Source of the DNA: WTGA01 sp965214055
GTDB taxonomy: Bacteria > Pseudomonadota > Gammaproteobacteria > Arenicellales > Poriferihabitantaceae
Length of the DNA: 64,000 nucleotides
NCBI GenBank assembly: GCA_965214055.1
Contig: OZ243931.1
Coordinates: 2,356,001-2,420,000 of the forward strand
Reading direction: 5' to 3'
Shown: piece after piece, positions 18,001 through 25,546 of the stretch
Layout: each line of letters opens with the position of its first letter
How positions within the stretch are numbered: position 1 is the stretch's first letter
Made by a program: the position numbers and the translations under genes
The notes under the pieces: generated by a model
Database searches by the model: none
Told to the model about the DNA's origin: nothing
Seen by the model: only the letters and a program-made list of their open reading frames with translations

Positions 18001-18348
18001 GGGAAAATCCAGGAAGAATCCCTGTATTACGAACATCGGAAACACGAGGGCACGCAGCCCATTATCGGGGTCAATACCTTTCTCAATCCAGACCCGGTGG
18101 AAGATACCGTACCCATGGAACTGTCCCGCTCCACCGAAAAGGAAAAGCGAAGCCAGATCACCCGGCTCCGGGATTTCAAGGAGCGTCATCGGGATCATTC
18201 CCAACAGGCCCTGGACCGCGTCAAGAAGGCGGCGATCAGCAATGAGAACATTTTTTCCGAACTGATGAATGCGGTCCGGTATTGTTCGCTTGGCCAGATT
18301 TCATCTGCACTCTATGAAGTGGGCGGGCAGTATCGGCGAAATATGTGA
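15094..18348 (+). CDS. icmF: Fused isobutyryl-CoA mutase with G-protein chaperone (IcmF)
   Basis: The 1084-residue chain starts at GTG with an upstream GGAGGG. It contains a B12-binding domain (DGHD, axial H27), a MeaI-like GTPase (P-loop GTGGAGKSS near 205-214 and NKFDRKGA near 346) and a mutase barrel. The substrate-discriminating residues are F589 (in RMFAGEG) and Q733 (in DQGQNTCIF), where methylmalonyl-CoA mutases have Tyr and Arg. Their spacing of 144 matches that of the characterised Phe/Gln pair in IcmF. IcmF uses adenosylcobalamin to interconvert isobutyryl- and butyryl-CoA, and slowly isovaleryl- and pivalyl-CoA. The B12 synthesis genes lie 14 kb downstream. Confidence 0.96.
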   Translation: MGKVNEISAMITPKLRFITAASLFDGHDAAINIVRRILQSYGVEVIHLGHNRSVAEVVNAALQEDAHGIAISSYQGGHVEYLKYMLDRLRSQGGEKIRVFAGGGGVIVPEEKVLLEKYGITRIYTPEDGQQLGLNGMIENTIALSQFDPAVDAPDRLEPIRSGHFRTLAHALSAVENGTVSQALMADLSEAVADGGPPVPVLGITGTGGAGKSSLTDELILRFRMGWGDELKIAILAVDPTRRRTGGALLGDRIRMNAIDHPNIFMRSIATRDSISEIPDYVPRMIDLLRCAGFGLVIVETPGIGQGNTEISAMVDCSLYVMTPEFGAQSQLEKIDMLDFADVIAINKFDRKGAADAYRDVCKQVQRNRNEFASRPESMPVFGTIASRFNDDGMTALFQEILRQLGEKGMMSRTNRLDRVEARVSTDQNQIIPEKRSRYLAEIAESVRCYKQYAREQSLIAREIQQLEASREMLCQAGHEDNEVLDRMIRDKSADLDPGLKDQLAGWKKKVGEYSAGELSITVRGRCISNRLKRETLSGTLVSRVSLPRYEDHGELGKWLMMENLPGSFPFTGGVFPFKRDTEDPTRMFAGEGDAFKTNRRFKNLSRHSDAKRLSTAFDSVTLYGCDPDERPDIYGKVGNSGVSVATLDDMKVLYDGFDLCHPATSVSMTINGPAPIILAMFLNAAIDQRVCAFVENEQRSPDESELENIRLNALENVRGTVQADILKEDQGQNTCIFSTEFSLKLMGDIQEYFTRYHIRNFYSVSISGYHIAEAGANPISQLAFTLANGFTYVEAYLARGMEIDDFAANLSFFFSNGMCPEYTVMGRVARRIWAVAMRERYGASERSQKLKYHIQTSGRSLHAQEIDFNDIRTTLQALIAIYDNCNSLHTNAFDEAITTPTEESVRRALAIQLIINREWGLAMNENPNQGSFIIDELTDLLEEAVLSEFERISERGGVLGAMETGYQRGKIQEESLYYEHRKHEGTQPIIGVNTFLNPDPVEDTVPMELSRSTEKEKRSQITRLRDFKERHRDHSQQALDRVKKAAISNENIFSELMNAVRYCSLGQISSALYEVGGQYRRNM

Positions 18349-18433
18349 GAATAAGATGGAGATGACCGCTTTCATCGAACACATCGTTTCCGTAAACCGC
18401 CATGCTCCGGGCTGAGGACCCGTCGAGTCAGGA

Positions 18434-19285
18434 ATGGGGATGACCGGCATAGGGGTTATCGGTGCAGGAACCATGGGAAACGGCATTGCCCAGGTATTCT
18501 CGACATCCGGGTTTGAGGTCCGGCTGGTGGATGTCGATGCAGAACGACTGTATCAGGGCCTGGAGGCCATGGATGCCAGCCTGGGACGGCTGGTGAAAAA
18601 GGAGTGGATGACTCCTGAACACAAGGACCAGGCCATCGCGTCCATCCGCACGTCCCGGAGCCTGGACTCCCTGCACCGCTGTGAATTCATCGTTGAGGCC
18701 GTGACAGAAAACCTCGCGGTAAAATCGGATATCCTGCAGAAACTCGATCGAATTTGTCCGGATGAAACCATCCTGGCATCCAATACCTCTTCTATTTCCC
18801 TGACCCGGCTTGCGGCACAGACGGCCAGAGCGGACCGGGTCATTGGTATGCATTTCATGAATCCGGTGCCCCTGATGAAGCTGGTAGAGGTGGTTCGGGC
18901 CTACCAGACGAGTGAGAAGACCTGCCGGGAAACGGAGAAACTGGCTTTGAAACTGGGCAAGACGCCGGTCTTTGTCAACGACAGTCCGGGATTTGTCTCC
19001 AATCGCATTTTGATGCCGATGATCAATGAAGCCATTTTTGCGCTGCATGAAGGCATTGCGGAAGCGGAAGCCATTGATGAAATCATGGTGCTGGGAATGA
19101 ACCATCCCATTGGTCCCCTGGCTTTGGCGGACCTGATCGGCCTGGATGTGGTGCTGTCCGTTCTGGAGGTCCTGCAACGCGGCACGGGGGACCCGAAATT
19201 CCGGCCCTGTCCCCTGCTGACCAAAATGGTGGATGCCAATCTGCTGGGCCGAAAAACCGGCCAGGGATTTTATCCGTACCCCTGA
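18434..19285 (+). CDS. hbdA: 3-hydroxyacyl-CoA (3-hydroxybutyryl-CoA) dehydrogenase
   Basis: A 283-residue single-function dehydrogenase. The Rossmann motif GVIGAGTMGNGIAQ starts at residue 6, catalytic H140 sits in GMHFMNPVPLMKLVEVV, and the C-terminal domain shows DSPGFVSNRILMPMINEA and NHPIGPLALADLIGLD. It oxidises (S)-3-hydroxyacyl-CoA with NAD+ to the 3-oxo form. Placed just after icmF, it would handle the butyryl-CoA branch once isobutyryl-CoA has been rearranged, dehydrogenated and hydrated. hbdA/paaH/fadB2-type names are all in use; short-chain specificity is inferred from length and context. Confidence 0.9.
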   Translation: MGMTGIGVIGAGTMGNGIAQVFSTSGFEVRLVDVDAERLYQGLEAMDASLGRLVKKEWMTPEHKDQAIASIRTSRSLDSLHRCEFIVEAVTENLAVKSDILQKLDRICPDETILASNTSSISLTRLAAQTARADRVIGMHFMNPVPLMKLVEVVRAYQTSEKTCRETEKLALKLGKTPVFVNDSPGFVSNRILMPMINEAIFALHEGIAEAEAIDEIMVLGMNHPIGPLALADLIGLDVVLSVLEVLQRGTGDPKFRPCPLLTKMVDANLLGRKTGQGFYPYP

Positions 19286-19303
19286 CTTTCGGAAGCTGCG
19301 TTC

Positions 19304-20917
19304 ATGTTGCCACGGGGAAATACGCTGGAAGAAGTCCGGGACCGCTTCCAGTGGAACATACCGGAGTTCTTCAACATGGGAGTCTCGGTTTGTGATCAAT
19401 GGGCCGATCGGGAACCCCACCGGGTGGCCATCATCCACGACAACGGAGAAGCGGTTGAGCCCCTCTCCTACGGGCAACTTCGGGCACGCTCGAACCAGCT
19501 GATGGCCCTGCTGGCCGATTTGGGGATTCAGGCCAATGATCGGGTTGGCATCCTGTTGCCCCAGAACCCCTGGACGGCAGTTGCCCATATCGCAGCCTGG
19601 AAAATGGGGGCCATCTCCATTCCCCTGTTTACGCTGTTCGGTCAGGAGGCACTGCAATACCGCCTGTCGGATTCTTCGACAAAAGTGGTGATCACCGATC
19701 TTGATGGAGCGAACAAAATTCGTGAAATCCGTGACGATTTGCCGGGGTTTCGACACATTCTGTGTACCGATGGAAGCGGGGAGGGGTTCCTGGAGCTGAG
19801 CAGTGAACTGTCCAGGGTCCACGGCGACGGTGTTCCCCGCAATACCCGGGCGGAAGATCCGGCATTGATTGTGTATACCTCCGGGACAACCGGCAATCCA
19901 AAGGGGGCCCTGCATGCCCACCGCACTTTGCTGGGCCACCTGCCGGGGGTGGAAATGAGTCATGATTTCTTTCCCCGGCCCGGAGACAAAATCTGGACCC
20001 CGGCAGATTGGGCGTGGATCGGGGGGTTGATGGACGTATTGATGCCCGCGTTGTATCACGGCGTTCCGGTCGTCTCCCGAAGATTTGACAAGTTCAATGG
20101 AAAAAAAGCCTTTGCGTTCATCCGCCAACACGGGATTCGCAATGCCTTTTTACCGCCCACTGCCTTGAAAATGATGCGAATGGAGGAGGATTCACCGGAC
20201 CCGAAGGTTTCCCCCCTGCGCAGTATCGCGAGCGCAGGAGAATCCCTGGGTGCCGAGTTGCTGGAATGGGGGCGGGAAGCCTTTGGAATCTGGATTAATG
20301 AATTCTATGGCCAGACGGAATGCAACATGATTGTTTCCTCCTGCGGGTGTCTGAGGGAACCGGAGCCTGGGGTGATGGGGTTTGCCGTGCCCGGACATGA
20401 TGTGCAGGTTATCTCCACCGACGGTGAAGTACTGGGAGTGGGGGAGTTGGGGCAAATTGCAGTTCGGAGGGAGAACCCGGTGATGTTCCTGGGATACTGG
20501 AACAATGAGGAGAAAACGAAAGAAAAATACCGGGGTGAGTGGCTGTTGACCGGAGATACCGGGATACTGGAACCCAGTGGTGCCTTGCGGTTTGTGGGCC
20601 GGGACGACGATGTCATCACGTCATCCGGTTATCGCATAGGGCCGGGAGAAATCGAGAACTGCCTGTTGGGCCATCCGGCGGTGGCCATGTCTGCGGTCGT
20701 TGGCAAACCCGACCCGATGCGCACTGAAATCGTGAAGGCGTTCGTGAAACTCAATTCGGGGTATGAGGAGTCCGGGGCACTCAAGGACGAACTGCAGCAA
20801 TGGGTTAAAACAAGACTGTCTGCCCATGAGTATCCCAGGGAAATCGATTTTATCGAGAATTTTCCATTCACCACCACCGGCAAAATCATTCGACGCAAAC
20901 TGAGGGAGATCAACTGA
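19304..20917 (+). CDS. Acyl-CoA synthetase (acetyl/medium-chain ACS-like)
   Basis: A 537-residue adenylate-forming ligase. It shows the phosphate loop YTSGTTGNPKGALHAH, WTPADWAWIGGLMD typical of medium-chain ACSM/acyl-CoA synthetases, the YGQTECN motif, TGD in LLTGDTGILEPSG and the catalytic C-terminal Lys (K527, TTTGKIIRRKLRE). It converts a short- or medium-chain free acid to its CoA ester. The gene starts 18 bases after the hydroxyacyl-CoA dehydrogenase and ends 5 bases before the nitroreductase, so all belong to the icmF operon. A branched short-chain acid such as isobutyrate, isovalerate or pivalate would suit the context. Confidence 0.9.
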   Translation: MLPRGNTLEEVRDRFQWNIPEFFNMGVSVCDQWADREPHRVAIIHDNGEAVEPLSYGQLRARSNQLMALLADLGIQANDRVGILLPQNPWTAVAHIAAWKMGAISIPLFTLFGQEALQYRLSDSSTKVVITDLDGANKIREIRDDLPGFRHILCTDGSGEGFLELSSELSRVHGDGVPRNTRAEDPALIVYTSGTTGNPKGALHAHRTLLGHLPGVEMSHDFFPRPGDKIWTPADWAWIGGLMDVLMPALYHGVPVVSRRFDKFNGKKAFAFIRQHGIRNAFLPPTALKMMRMEEDSPDPKVSPLRSIASAGESLGAELLEWGREAFGIWINEFYGQTECNMIVSSCGCLREPEPGVMGFAVPGHDVQVISTDGEVLGVGELGQIAVRRENPVMFLGYWNNEEKTKEKYRGEWLLTGDTGILEPSGALRFVGRDDDVITSSGYRIGPGEIENCLLGHPAVAMSAVVGKPDPMRTEIVKAFVKLNSGYEESGALKDELQQWVKTRLSAHEYPREIDFIENFPFTTTGKIIRRKLREIN

Positions 20918-20922
20918 AAGAC

Positions 20923-21588
20923 ATGAACGTGAATGAGGCATTGAAAAGCCGAAAATCGGTACGGGCCTTTCTGGACCGGGAAGTGAGCACCGGGCAGGTC
21001 ACCGCGATCCTGGAATCGGCCCGGTGGGCAGCATCCGGCACCAACGCCCAGCCCTGGGAGGTGGTGGTCCTGTCCGGCGAGAGCAAGGCCGCGCTGTGCC
21101 GGGAAATCGGGGAGCTGTTCGATGCAGGGGTCCGGGGAAAAATGGAGTACAACTACTACCCGGTGGACTGGAAGGAGCCATTCAAGGCCAGGCGGATCGC
21201 ATGCGGGATGGCGTTGTATTCCGCCCTGGGCATACAACGTGATGACATCGAACGCCGGAAGTCCCAGTGGGCGGCGAACTATCGCGCCTTTGATGCGCCG
21301 GTAATTCTGCTGTTCTTTATGGACCGGGGTCTGGAAACCGGCTCGTACCTGGATATTGGCATGTTTATACAGTCCGTTATGCTGGCTGCCCTGGATCAGG
21401 GCCTGGCAACCTGCCCGCAGGCTTCACTGGGGGAATATCCGGAAACCGTGAAACGCCATGCCGGATATGGTGATGGCCATGTGCTCGTTTGCGGGATGGC
21501 GCTGGGATATGAAGATTGCAGCGATCCGGTAAATCATTACCGGACCACCCGGGAAGAGGTTTCTGCATTCACCCGGTTTTTGTCCTGA
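20923..21588 (+). CDS. Nitroreductase family protein (FMN-dependent)
   Basis: A 221-residue nitroreductase. The N-terminal RKSVRAFLDREV, SARWAASGTNAQPWEVVVL and the C-terminal HVLVCGMALGYED are typical FMN contacts of the family, which works as a dimer on quinones, nitro compounds, flavins or enones using NAD(P)H. It is the last gene of the icmF transcription unit. A real role with acyl-CoA metabolism is not evident. Reduction of an unsaturated or nitro intermediate is a guess only. Confidence 0.85.
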   Translation: MNVNEALKSRKSVRAFLDREVSTGQVTAILESARWAASGTNAQPWEVVVLSGESKAALCREIGELFDAGVRGKMEYNYYPVDWKEPFKARRIACGMALYSALGIQRDDIERRKSQWAANYRAFDAPVILLFFMDRGLETGSYLDIGMFIQSVMLAALDQGLATCPQASLGEYPETVKRHAGYGDGHVLVCGMALGYEDCSDPVNHYRTTREEVSAFTRFLS

Positions 21589-21941
21589 GTCACTCCCCGG
21601 AAACGGATTTCGGTGGCCATTTCACACGGGTCGACCCGGTGAAAATCCGGTGAATGGGATCATGGGCCAGCGTCCGGAAGCTGAAAAAGGGGAGGATGGG
21701 CTCGATTGAGGTGGTGTAAAGTTTGATACTTTGGTACGCCAGCGGACTGGCGGGAGGTAGGGGGTGGAAGTCCCCTGTGTTGAAGGCGAAACCAGCCACA
21801 ACACTCCGCGAGCCGTGCGTTTGTCCCCGTGAGGGGGCCGATTCATCGGCGATCTGTTTCATGGCGTTCAATCTCATGGGGTTTGTGTCTCGACCGAAGG
21901 TGGGGGCGGACCATCCCATTAAGTTGGGTTATGGCAGCACG
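21589..21941 (+). other. Non-coding stretch with a possible group II intron-like remnant
   Basis: No convincing protein is seen. On the plus strand around 21757-21825, TAGGGGGTGGAAGTCCCC, GCGAAACCAGCCACAACACT and CCGCGAGCCGTGCG resemble, from memory, the structured leader of bacterial group II intron/retroelement RNAs. No reverse transcriptase frame follows. The stretch borders an accessory gene, so it could be the scar of a lost mobile element. Confidence is low without a covariance-model scan. Confidence 0.3.
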
Positions 21942-22898
21942 TCAACCTCCGCTAAAGTATTCTGACTTTATCGCTCTCAAGATCACCACTGAATCATGAA
22001 CGCCATGTGGGGCATCTTTCAGCAGGGCAACATTGGGATTGGATACTTCCCGATGAGCCAGTGTATTTCTGATTGCAAATGGAAGAGGAACAGGTTTTGA
22101 GGTGGTGTTGTATCCATTCTTGGAATAGGAGTAGTATTGTGTAGTGAACGAGTTGCCCAGAAGTGCGCCAGAAACTTTGTTTTTGAAGCCTTTGTCGTCG
22201 ATCCATTTGTTGAGTTGCTTTTTCTTGTCGTTTTCCAGAAGGTTATTAACAAGCTCGCCATAAAGTTCGAATAATTCTGCCACAGAGAAATCATACAGTG
22301 GTTCGCCAGATATCGCATCAGATAAGATTTGGGTCAAGATTGGATTGGGTCGCTCATTGAGCAGAAAATCCTCGGTCAATATGTCTCGGGCCAAGGAGAA
22401 CATTTTTTGTCTATGAAGCAAGGTTTGGTCAAAAGATAAGGTAACCGCCTGCAACGTGACAGGTGGTTCACCACCTGGGACCAGCTTCGGCCCCAGGATG
22501 CTAAGACCCAGAGAGCGTCCATTATCATATTCTCGACGGTGATGTTCTATACCGTCACGCAGGCGTTTCTCTTTCAATGCCTTCCAGGATTCTTTAGAAA
22601 GAACTTCTACCGTTTCCCCGGCTGACTGTGTGACGGCAGGACGATGGGTGGCCGACAATGGATGGGTGGCCGACAATGACTGAAACTCAGCCTCAACCAA
22701 TCGTCCAAATTCCTCCGGCAGAACGGCCGTTTCATCCACTCGAGCTAAAACAGCCTTGAGTGCTCGCAACATCAATAACTCAATGTGCCCCTTGAGCGTC
22801 CCAGGATCAAAATCGTCCTCTGACCGTGCCCTGAGAGCAGCTAAGTCAAAACTGAGGCCTATGGGAATTGTCCATTTCAGGGGATTTCTTCTTGCCAT
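21942..22898 (-). CDS. Uncharacterised protein with a C-terminal HEPN-like R-x4-H motif
   Basis: The ATG at 22898 (318 residues) is chosen over an upstream GTG because AAGGA lies just before it. I do not recognise a named family. The protein is soluble, charged and largely helical in character, with RNTLAH (R277-H282) near the C-terminus, matching the R-x4-H catalytic motif of HEPN ribonucleases and HEPN-like C-terminal domains. An 18-bp tandem repeat gives LSATHP-LSATHR near residues 78-89. The gene stands alone, is less G+C-rich than its neighbours and sits beside a possible mobile-element scar, all pointing to horizontal acquisition. A defence or RNA-cleaving role is only a hypothesis. Confidence 0.7.
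   Translation of the reverse strand: MARRNPLKWTIPIGLSFDLAALRARSEDDFDPGTLKGHIELLMLRALKAVLARVDETAVLPEEFGRLVEAEFQSLSATHPLSATHRPAVTQSAGETVEVLSKESWKALKEKRLRDGIEHHRREYDNGRSLGLSILGPKLVPGGEPPVTLQAVTLSFDQTLLHRQKMFSLARDILTEDFLLNERPNPILTQILSDAISGEPLYDFSVAELFELYGELVNNLLENDKKKQLNKWIDDKGFKNKVSGALLGNSFTTQYYSYSKNGYNTTSKPVPLPFAIRNTLAHREVSNPNVALLKDAPHGVHDSVVILRAIKSEYFSGG
22646..22681. repeat. 18-bp perfect tandem duplication inside the HEPN-like gene
   Basis: GATGGGTGGCCGACAATG occurs twice in direct succession. It adds six residues in frame, so it does not disrupt the gene. It looks like a recent slippage duplication. Confidence 0.8.
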
Positions 22899-22994
22899 AT
22901 GGTCCTTCACCAGTTGGATCTACGTTCAGAATTTTTGCATGTCCAAGGTCGTGGCCAGAGCGATTTACGGGAAATGCTGTGACAAAGAATAGGA

Positions 22995-24146
22995 TCAGAA
23001 TCGCATGGTTTCGGAAATCAGCCAGTCCACCACTTTTTTCATGGCGGTTTCGTGGTCATCTCCCTGTTCAATTGCCTTGTTGAAAATGGCAAGCTGGCGA
23101 TGGGCACTGGTACCACGATGGATGATTTCCCGGGCATGGCCGATTTCATTCAGGCACCCGGCCTCGTCGGCATCTTCGTGGATCAATACGAGCAGTTCCT
23201 CCAGTAACTGGGGGAAATCAACCACCTTGCCGATGCCGAAATCAATCAGCCCCTGGTTGATCCCATATCGATGTGCGCGCCAGCGGTTTTCATCAATCAA
23301 CATGTTCGGGTAAATACGCCATTCCTGATTGGCGGTTCGTAACCGAAACAGCATGTGCAACCAGCACTGGTAGACCGCGGCAATGCATAGCGTGTCTTCC
23401 AGTGTCGTACACAGGTCGGATATCCGCATTTCAATGGTGTCATAGCGCGCACTGGGTCGGAGGTCCCACCAGATCTCGGTGGCATCCTGTATGACCCCGG
23501 CCGAGACCAGGACATCGACATGTCGCTGATAATCCGAATAACTCCCGAACCGATGTGGCATGCCGGTTCTTGGCATGCCGTTCCAGACCGACATGCGGTA
23601 GGACATTAACCCGGTATCTTCCCCTTTCCAGAAAGGCGATGAGGTGCTCAATGCGAGCAGGTGCGGCAAAATGTAACTGGCCTGATTCATGAGGTCGATT
23701 CTCAGGTCGTTATTCTCAACCCCGACATGGACATGCATTCCACTGATCAGTAGTCTGCGCACGACGGCCTGCATTTCCCGGGCCAGGACCTCGTAGCGCT
23801 GTTTGTGCGTAATCGCCTGATCCCGGGGTTCGGCAAATGGGTGCGTGGAGACGGCAATGATGGCTAGGTCGTGGTCGTTGGCGACTTCGGAGACCGAAGT
23901 ACGCAAATAACCAAGTTCGTCCCGAGCCTGTTGTATGCTGTTGCACACGGGAGTGCCCACTTCGACCTGGGATTGAAGAAGTTCTGTGGAAACCTGGTCA
24001 CCGAGTTTTTTTCGCATGGCAGGCATCAGTGACCGGTGTACCTTGCGGATCAGGTCTCCGGTATGCGGATCTACCAGCATATATTCCTCTTCGATGCCAA
24101 TGGTAGAGCGAGGATCTGATTTTCCTTTTCCGGATGCGTATTTCAT
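22995..24146 (-). CDS. YbdK/GCS2-type carboxylate-amine ligase
   Basis: A 383-residue member of the glutamate-cysteine ligase 2 superfamily. The start motif TIGIEEEYMLVD contains the Mg/ATP-binding acidic residues, and ISGMHVHVGVENNDLRIDLMNQ is the conserved His-x-His region. E. coli YbdK has weak glutamate-cysteine ligase activity and its natural substrate is uncertain. The gene is monocistronic between the HEPN-like gene and a non-coding stretch. A true gamma-glutamylcysteine role cannot be told from sequence alone. Confidence 0.88.
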   Translation of the reverse strand: MKYASGKGKSDPRSTIGIEEEYMLVDPHTGDLIRKVHRSLMPAMRKKLGDQVSTELLQSQVEVGTPVCNSIQQARDELGYLRTSVSEVANDHDLAIIAVSTHPFAEPRDQAITHKQRYEVLAREMQAVVRRLLISGMHVHVGVENNDLRIDLMNQASYILPHLLALSTSSPFWKGEDTGLMSYRMSVWNGMPRTGMPHRFGSYSDYQRHVDVLVSAGVIQDATEIWWDLRPSARYDTIEMRISDLCTTLEDTLCIAAVYQCWLHMLFRLRTANQEWRIYPNMLIDENRWRAHRYGINQGLIDFGIGKVVDFPQLLEELLVLIHEDADEAGCLNEIGHAREIIHRGTSAHRQLAIFNKAIEQGDDHETAMKKVVDWLISETMRF

Positions 24147-24615
24147 ATATGGATAGTAAATGGCAAGGCCGGGTTAGTAAAGTTCAAACTGCCCAGTGCC
24201 GGTATGAAGTGCAACCCCCGCTCTTGCCGCACCCCCGGTTGTGTTCGAGGATATCAATATTGGAAAGAATAATTTGGTTTTGCCCTGGAGAGTCCTTCGC
24301 GGGACCCCGGAGTTCCTCCTGCCCGGTGATTCACCAATCCGTTCAAAGGAGGTTCAATGATCCAGGGTTATTTCGGTTGGCAGCTGCTTTTCACTCTTAA
24401 TCGGAAAACAATTATTTGATACGGCAGAAAAAGCATTCCCAAGCCCATCCCGAGCGTCCCGTGTCTTACGGACTATCGGCATCGGTGGGCATCGGGGGCA
24501 CTGAAAAGTTTTTTCAGCATGCCGGTGAATGAATTTCGAACTGTTCAGTTCGGGAAATCGGGGGGGAACAAGTCTGTACGACAACCCCTCAAACCGACAG
24601 GCCGGTTCTGCCTGG
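24147..24615. other. Intergenic stretch with one short ORF behind a consensus Shine-Dalgarno
   Basis: Nothing resembling a known gene is seen. On the plus strand AAAGGAGGT (24345-24353) precedes ATG at 24357 and a 20-codon frame ending at 24419 (MIQGYFGWQLLFTLNRKTII). This could be a small peptide or the stub of a truncated membrane protein. A longer minus-strand frame (24354-24584) lacks coding character. Confidence 0.35.
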
Positions 24616-25377
24616 TCAACCTGCCAGGCAGGCTTTTAAATCCCTGGCAGCTGCCTGCATCAAGGGGATTTCATCCTGCAGGGTTTGTATTGATTTACGG
24701 GTCGCCAGCGCATGCGTCGAAAGACAGGCCATCAAGGTACCGTTGTCAGCAAAGATCGGCACCGCAGCACCGTTCATGTCATCAAACCATTCTTCATTGT
24801 CCAGTGAAAAACCGGTTTCACGGATATGCAGCAGCTCTTTTTGGAAAACTTCAGGGCAGGTAATGGTGTTTCGGGCCAGTTCAGTCTTGTTGATCCGGTT
24901 GAAAATTCCCAGGGCAATCGCCGATTTCAGGGTCGAAAGATACAGCTTGCCCGACGCGCAACAATGCAACGGCAGACTGGTGCCGACTTTCAGGTTGACC
25001 TGGAATGGCCAATGGGATTCCAGCCGGTCAAAGTAAATGAGCCTGGCCCCATGCGGAATTGAAATGTTGACGGTTTCATTCAGGGTTTCTGACAGGGCGT
25101 GCAGGATTGAGCGGCGTTCGGTAACTTTGGGTTCATATTGCAGGCTGTTGAGCATCATGTCCCGAAAACGTTCGCCCGGAACATAGTGGCCCGATGCGTA
25201 CGTGGCAATGAAACGCTCCTGGCACAGGGTTTCGAGCCAGCGGTAAATGGTTGGCAGCGGGATGTTCAGGGACTGGGACAACCCCGCTGCCGTGGCAGAC
25301 CGGGGGTTCTTGCAGATCGCTTCGATGATTTCGAGAATGCGCCGGGGCGAATTGCGGGTTGACTTGGATTCGGTCAT
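24616..25377 (-). CDS. IclR family transcriptional regulator
   Basis: A 253-residue regulator. The N-terminal winged helix (RRILEIIEAICKNPRSATAAGLSQSLNIPLPTIYRWLETLCQ, residues 12-54) is followed by an IclR effector domain ending in the typical LSTHALATRKSIQTLQDEIPLMQAAARDLKA. It is divergent from the TRAP operon, and a perfect inverted repeat overlaps that operon's likely promoter. The effector is probably a small acid related to the TRAP substrate. Activation or repression cannot be decided from sequence. Confidence 0.9.
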   Translation of the reverse strand: MTESKSTRNSPRRILEIIEAICKNPRSATAAGLSQSLNIPLPTIYRWLETLCQERFIATYASGHYVPGERFRDMMLNSLQYEPKVTERRSILHALSETLNETVNISIPHGARLIYFDRLESHWPFQVNLKVGTSLPLHCCASGKLYLSTLKSAIALGIFNRINKTELARNTITCPEVFQKELLHIRETGFSLDNEEWFDDMNGAAVPIFADNGTLMACLSTHALATRKSIQTLQDEIPLMQAAARDLKACLAG

Positions 25378-25453
25378 TCAGGAACGCTTGGTTTGCCTTT
25401 TACTAAACAGGATAGAAATATCAAAAAGGAAACTAACGTAAATCAGATGATGG

Positions 25454-25490
25454 GTCAACTAAATGAGAATTGAATTATCGTTTAGTTGAC
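25454..25490. promoter_or_regulatory. Candidate IclR operator overlapping the TRAP promoter
   Basis: GTCAACTAAA (25454-25463) and TTTAGTTGAC (25481-25490) are a perfect 10-bp inverted repeat separated by 17 bases. The right arm contains the TTGACA -35 candidate (25486-25491), and TTAGAC lies 17 bases further on as a weak -10. An operator on the -35 fits control by the divergent IclR protein; binding is inferred. Confidence 0.6.
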
Positions 25491-25546
25491 ATGGTATCTT
25501 TGTCTGACTTAGACTTACTGTGAAGTCAATCGAAGAGGAGAGCATT

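Noticed and set aside
18428..20131. 567-residue minus-strand ORF antisense to hbdA and the acyl-CoA synthetase
   Set aside because: Shadow frame; both plus-strand genes have complete catalytic motifs.
24354..24584. 76-residue minus-strand ORF
   Set aside because: No coding character and no ribosome site; it overlaps the short plus-strand ORF with a consensus Shine-Dalgarno.
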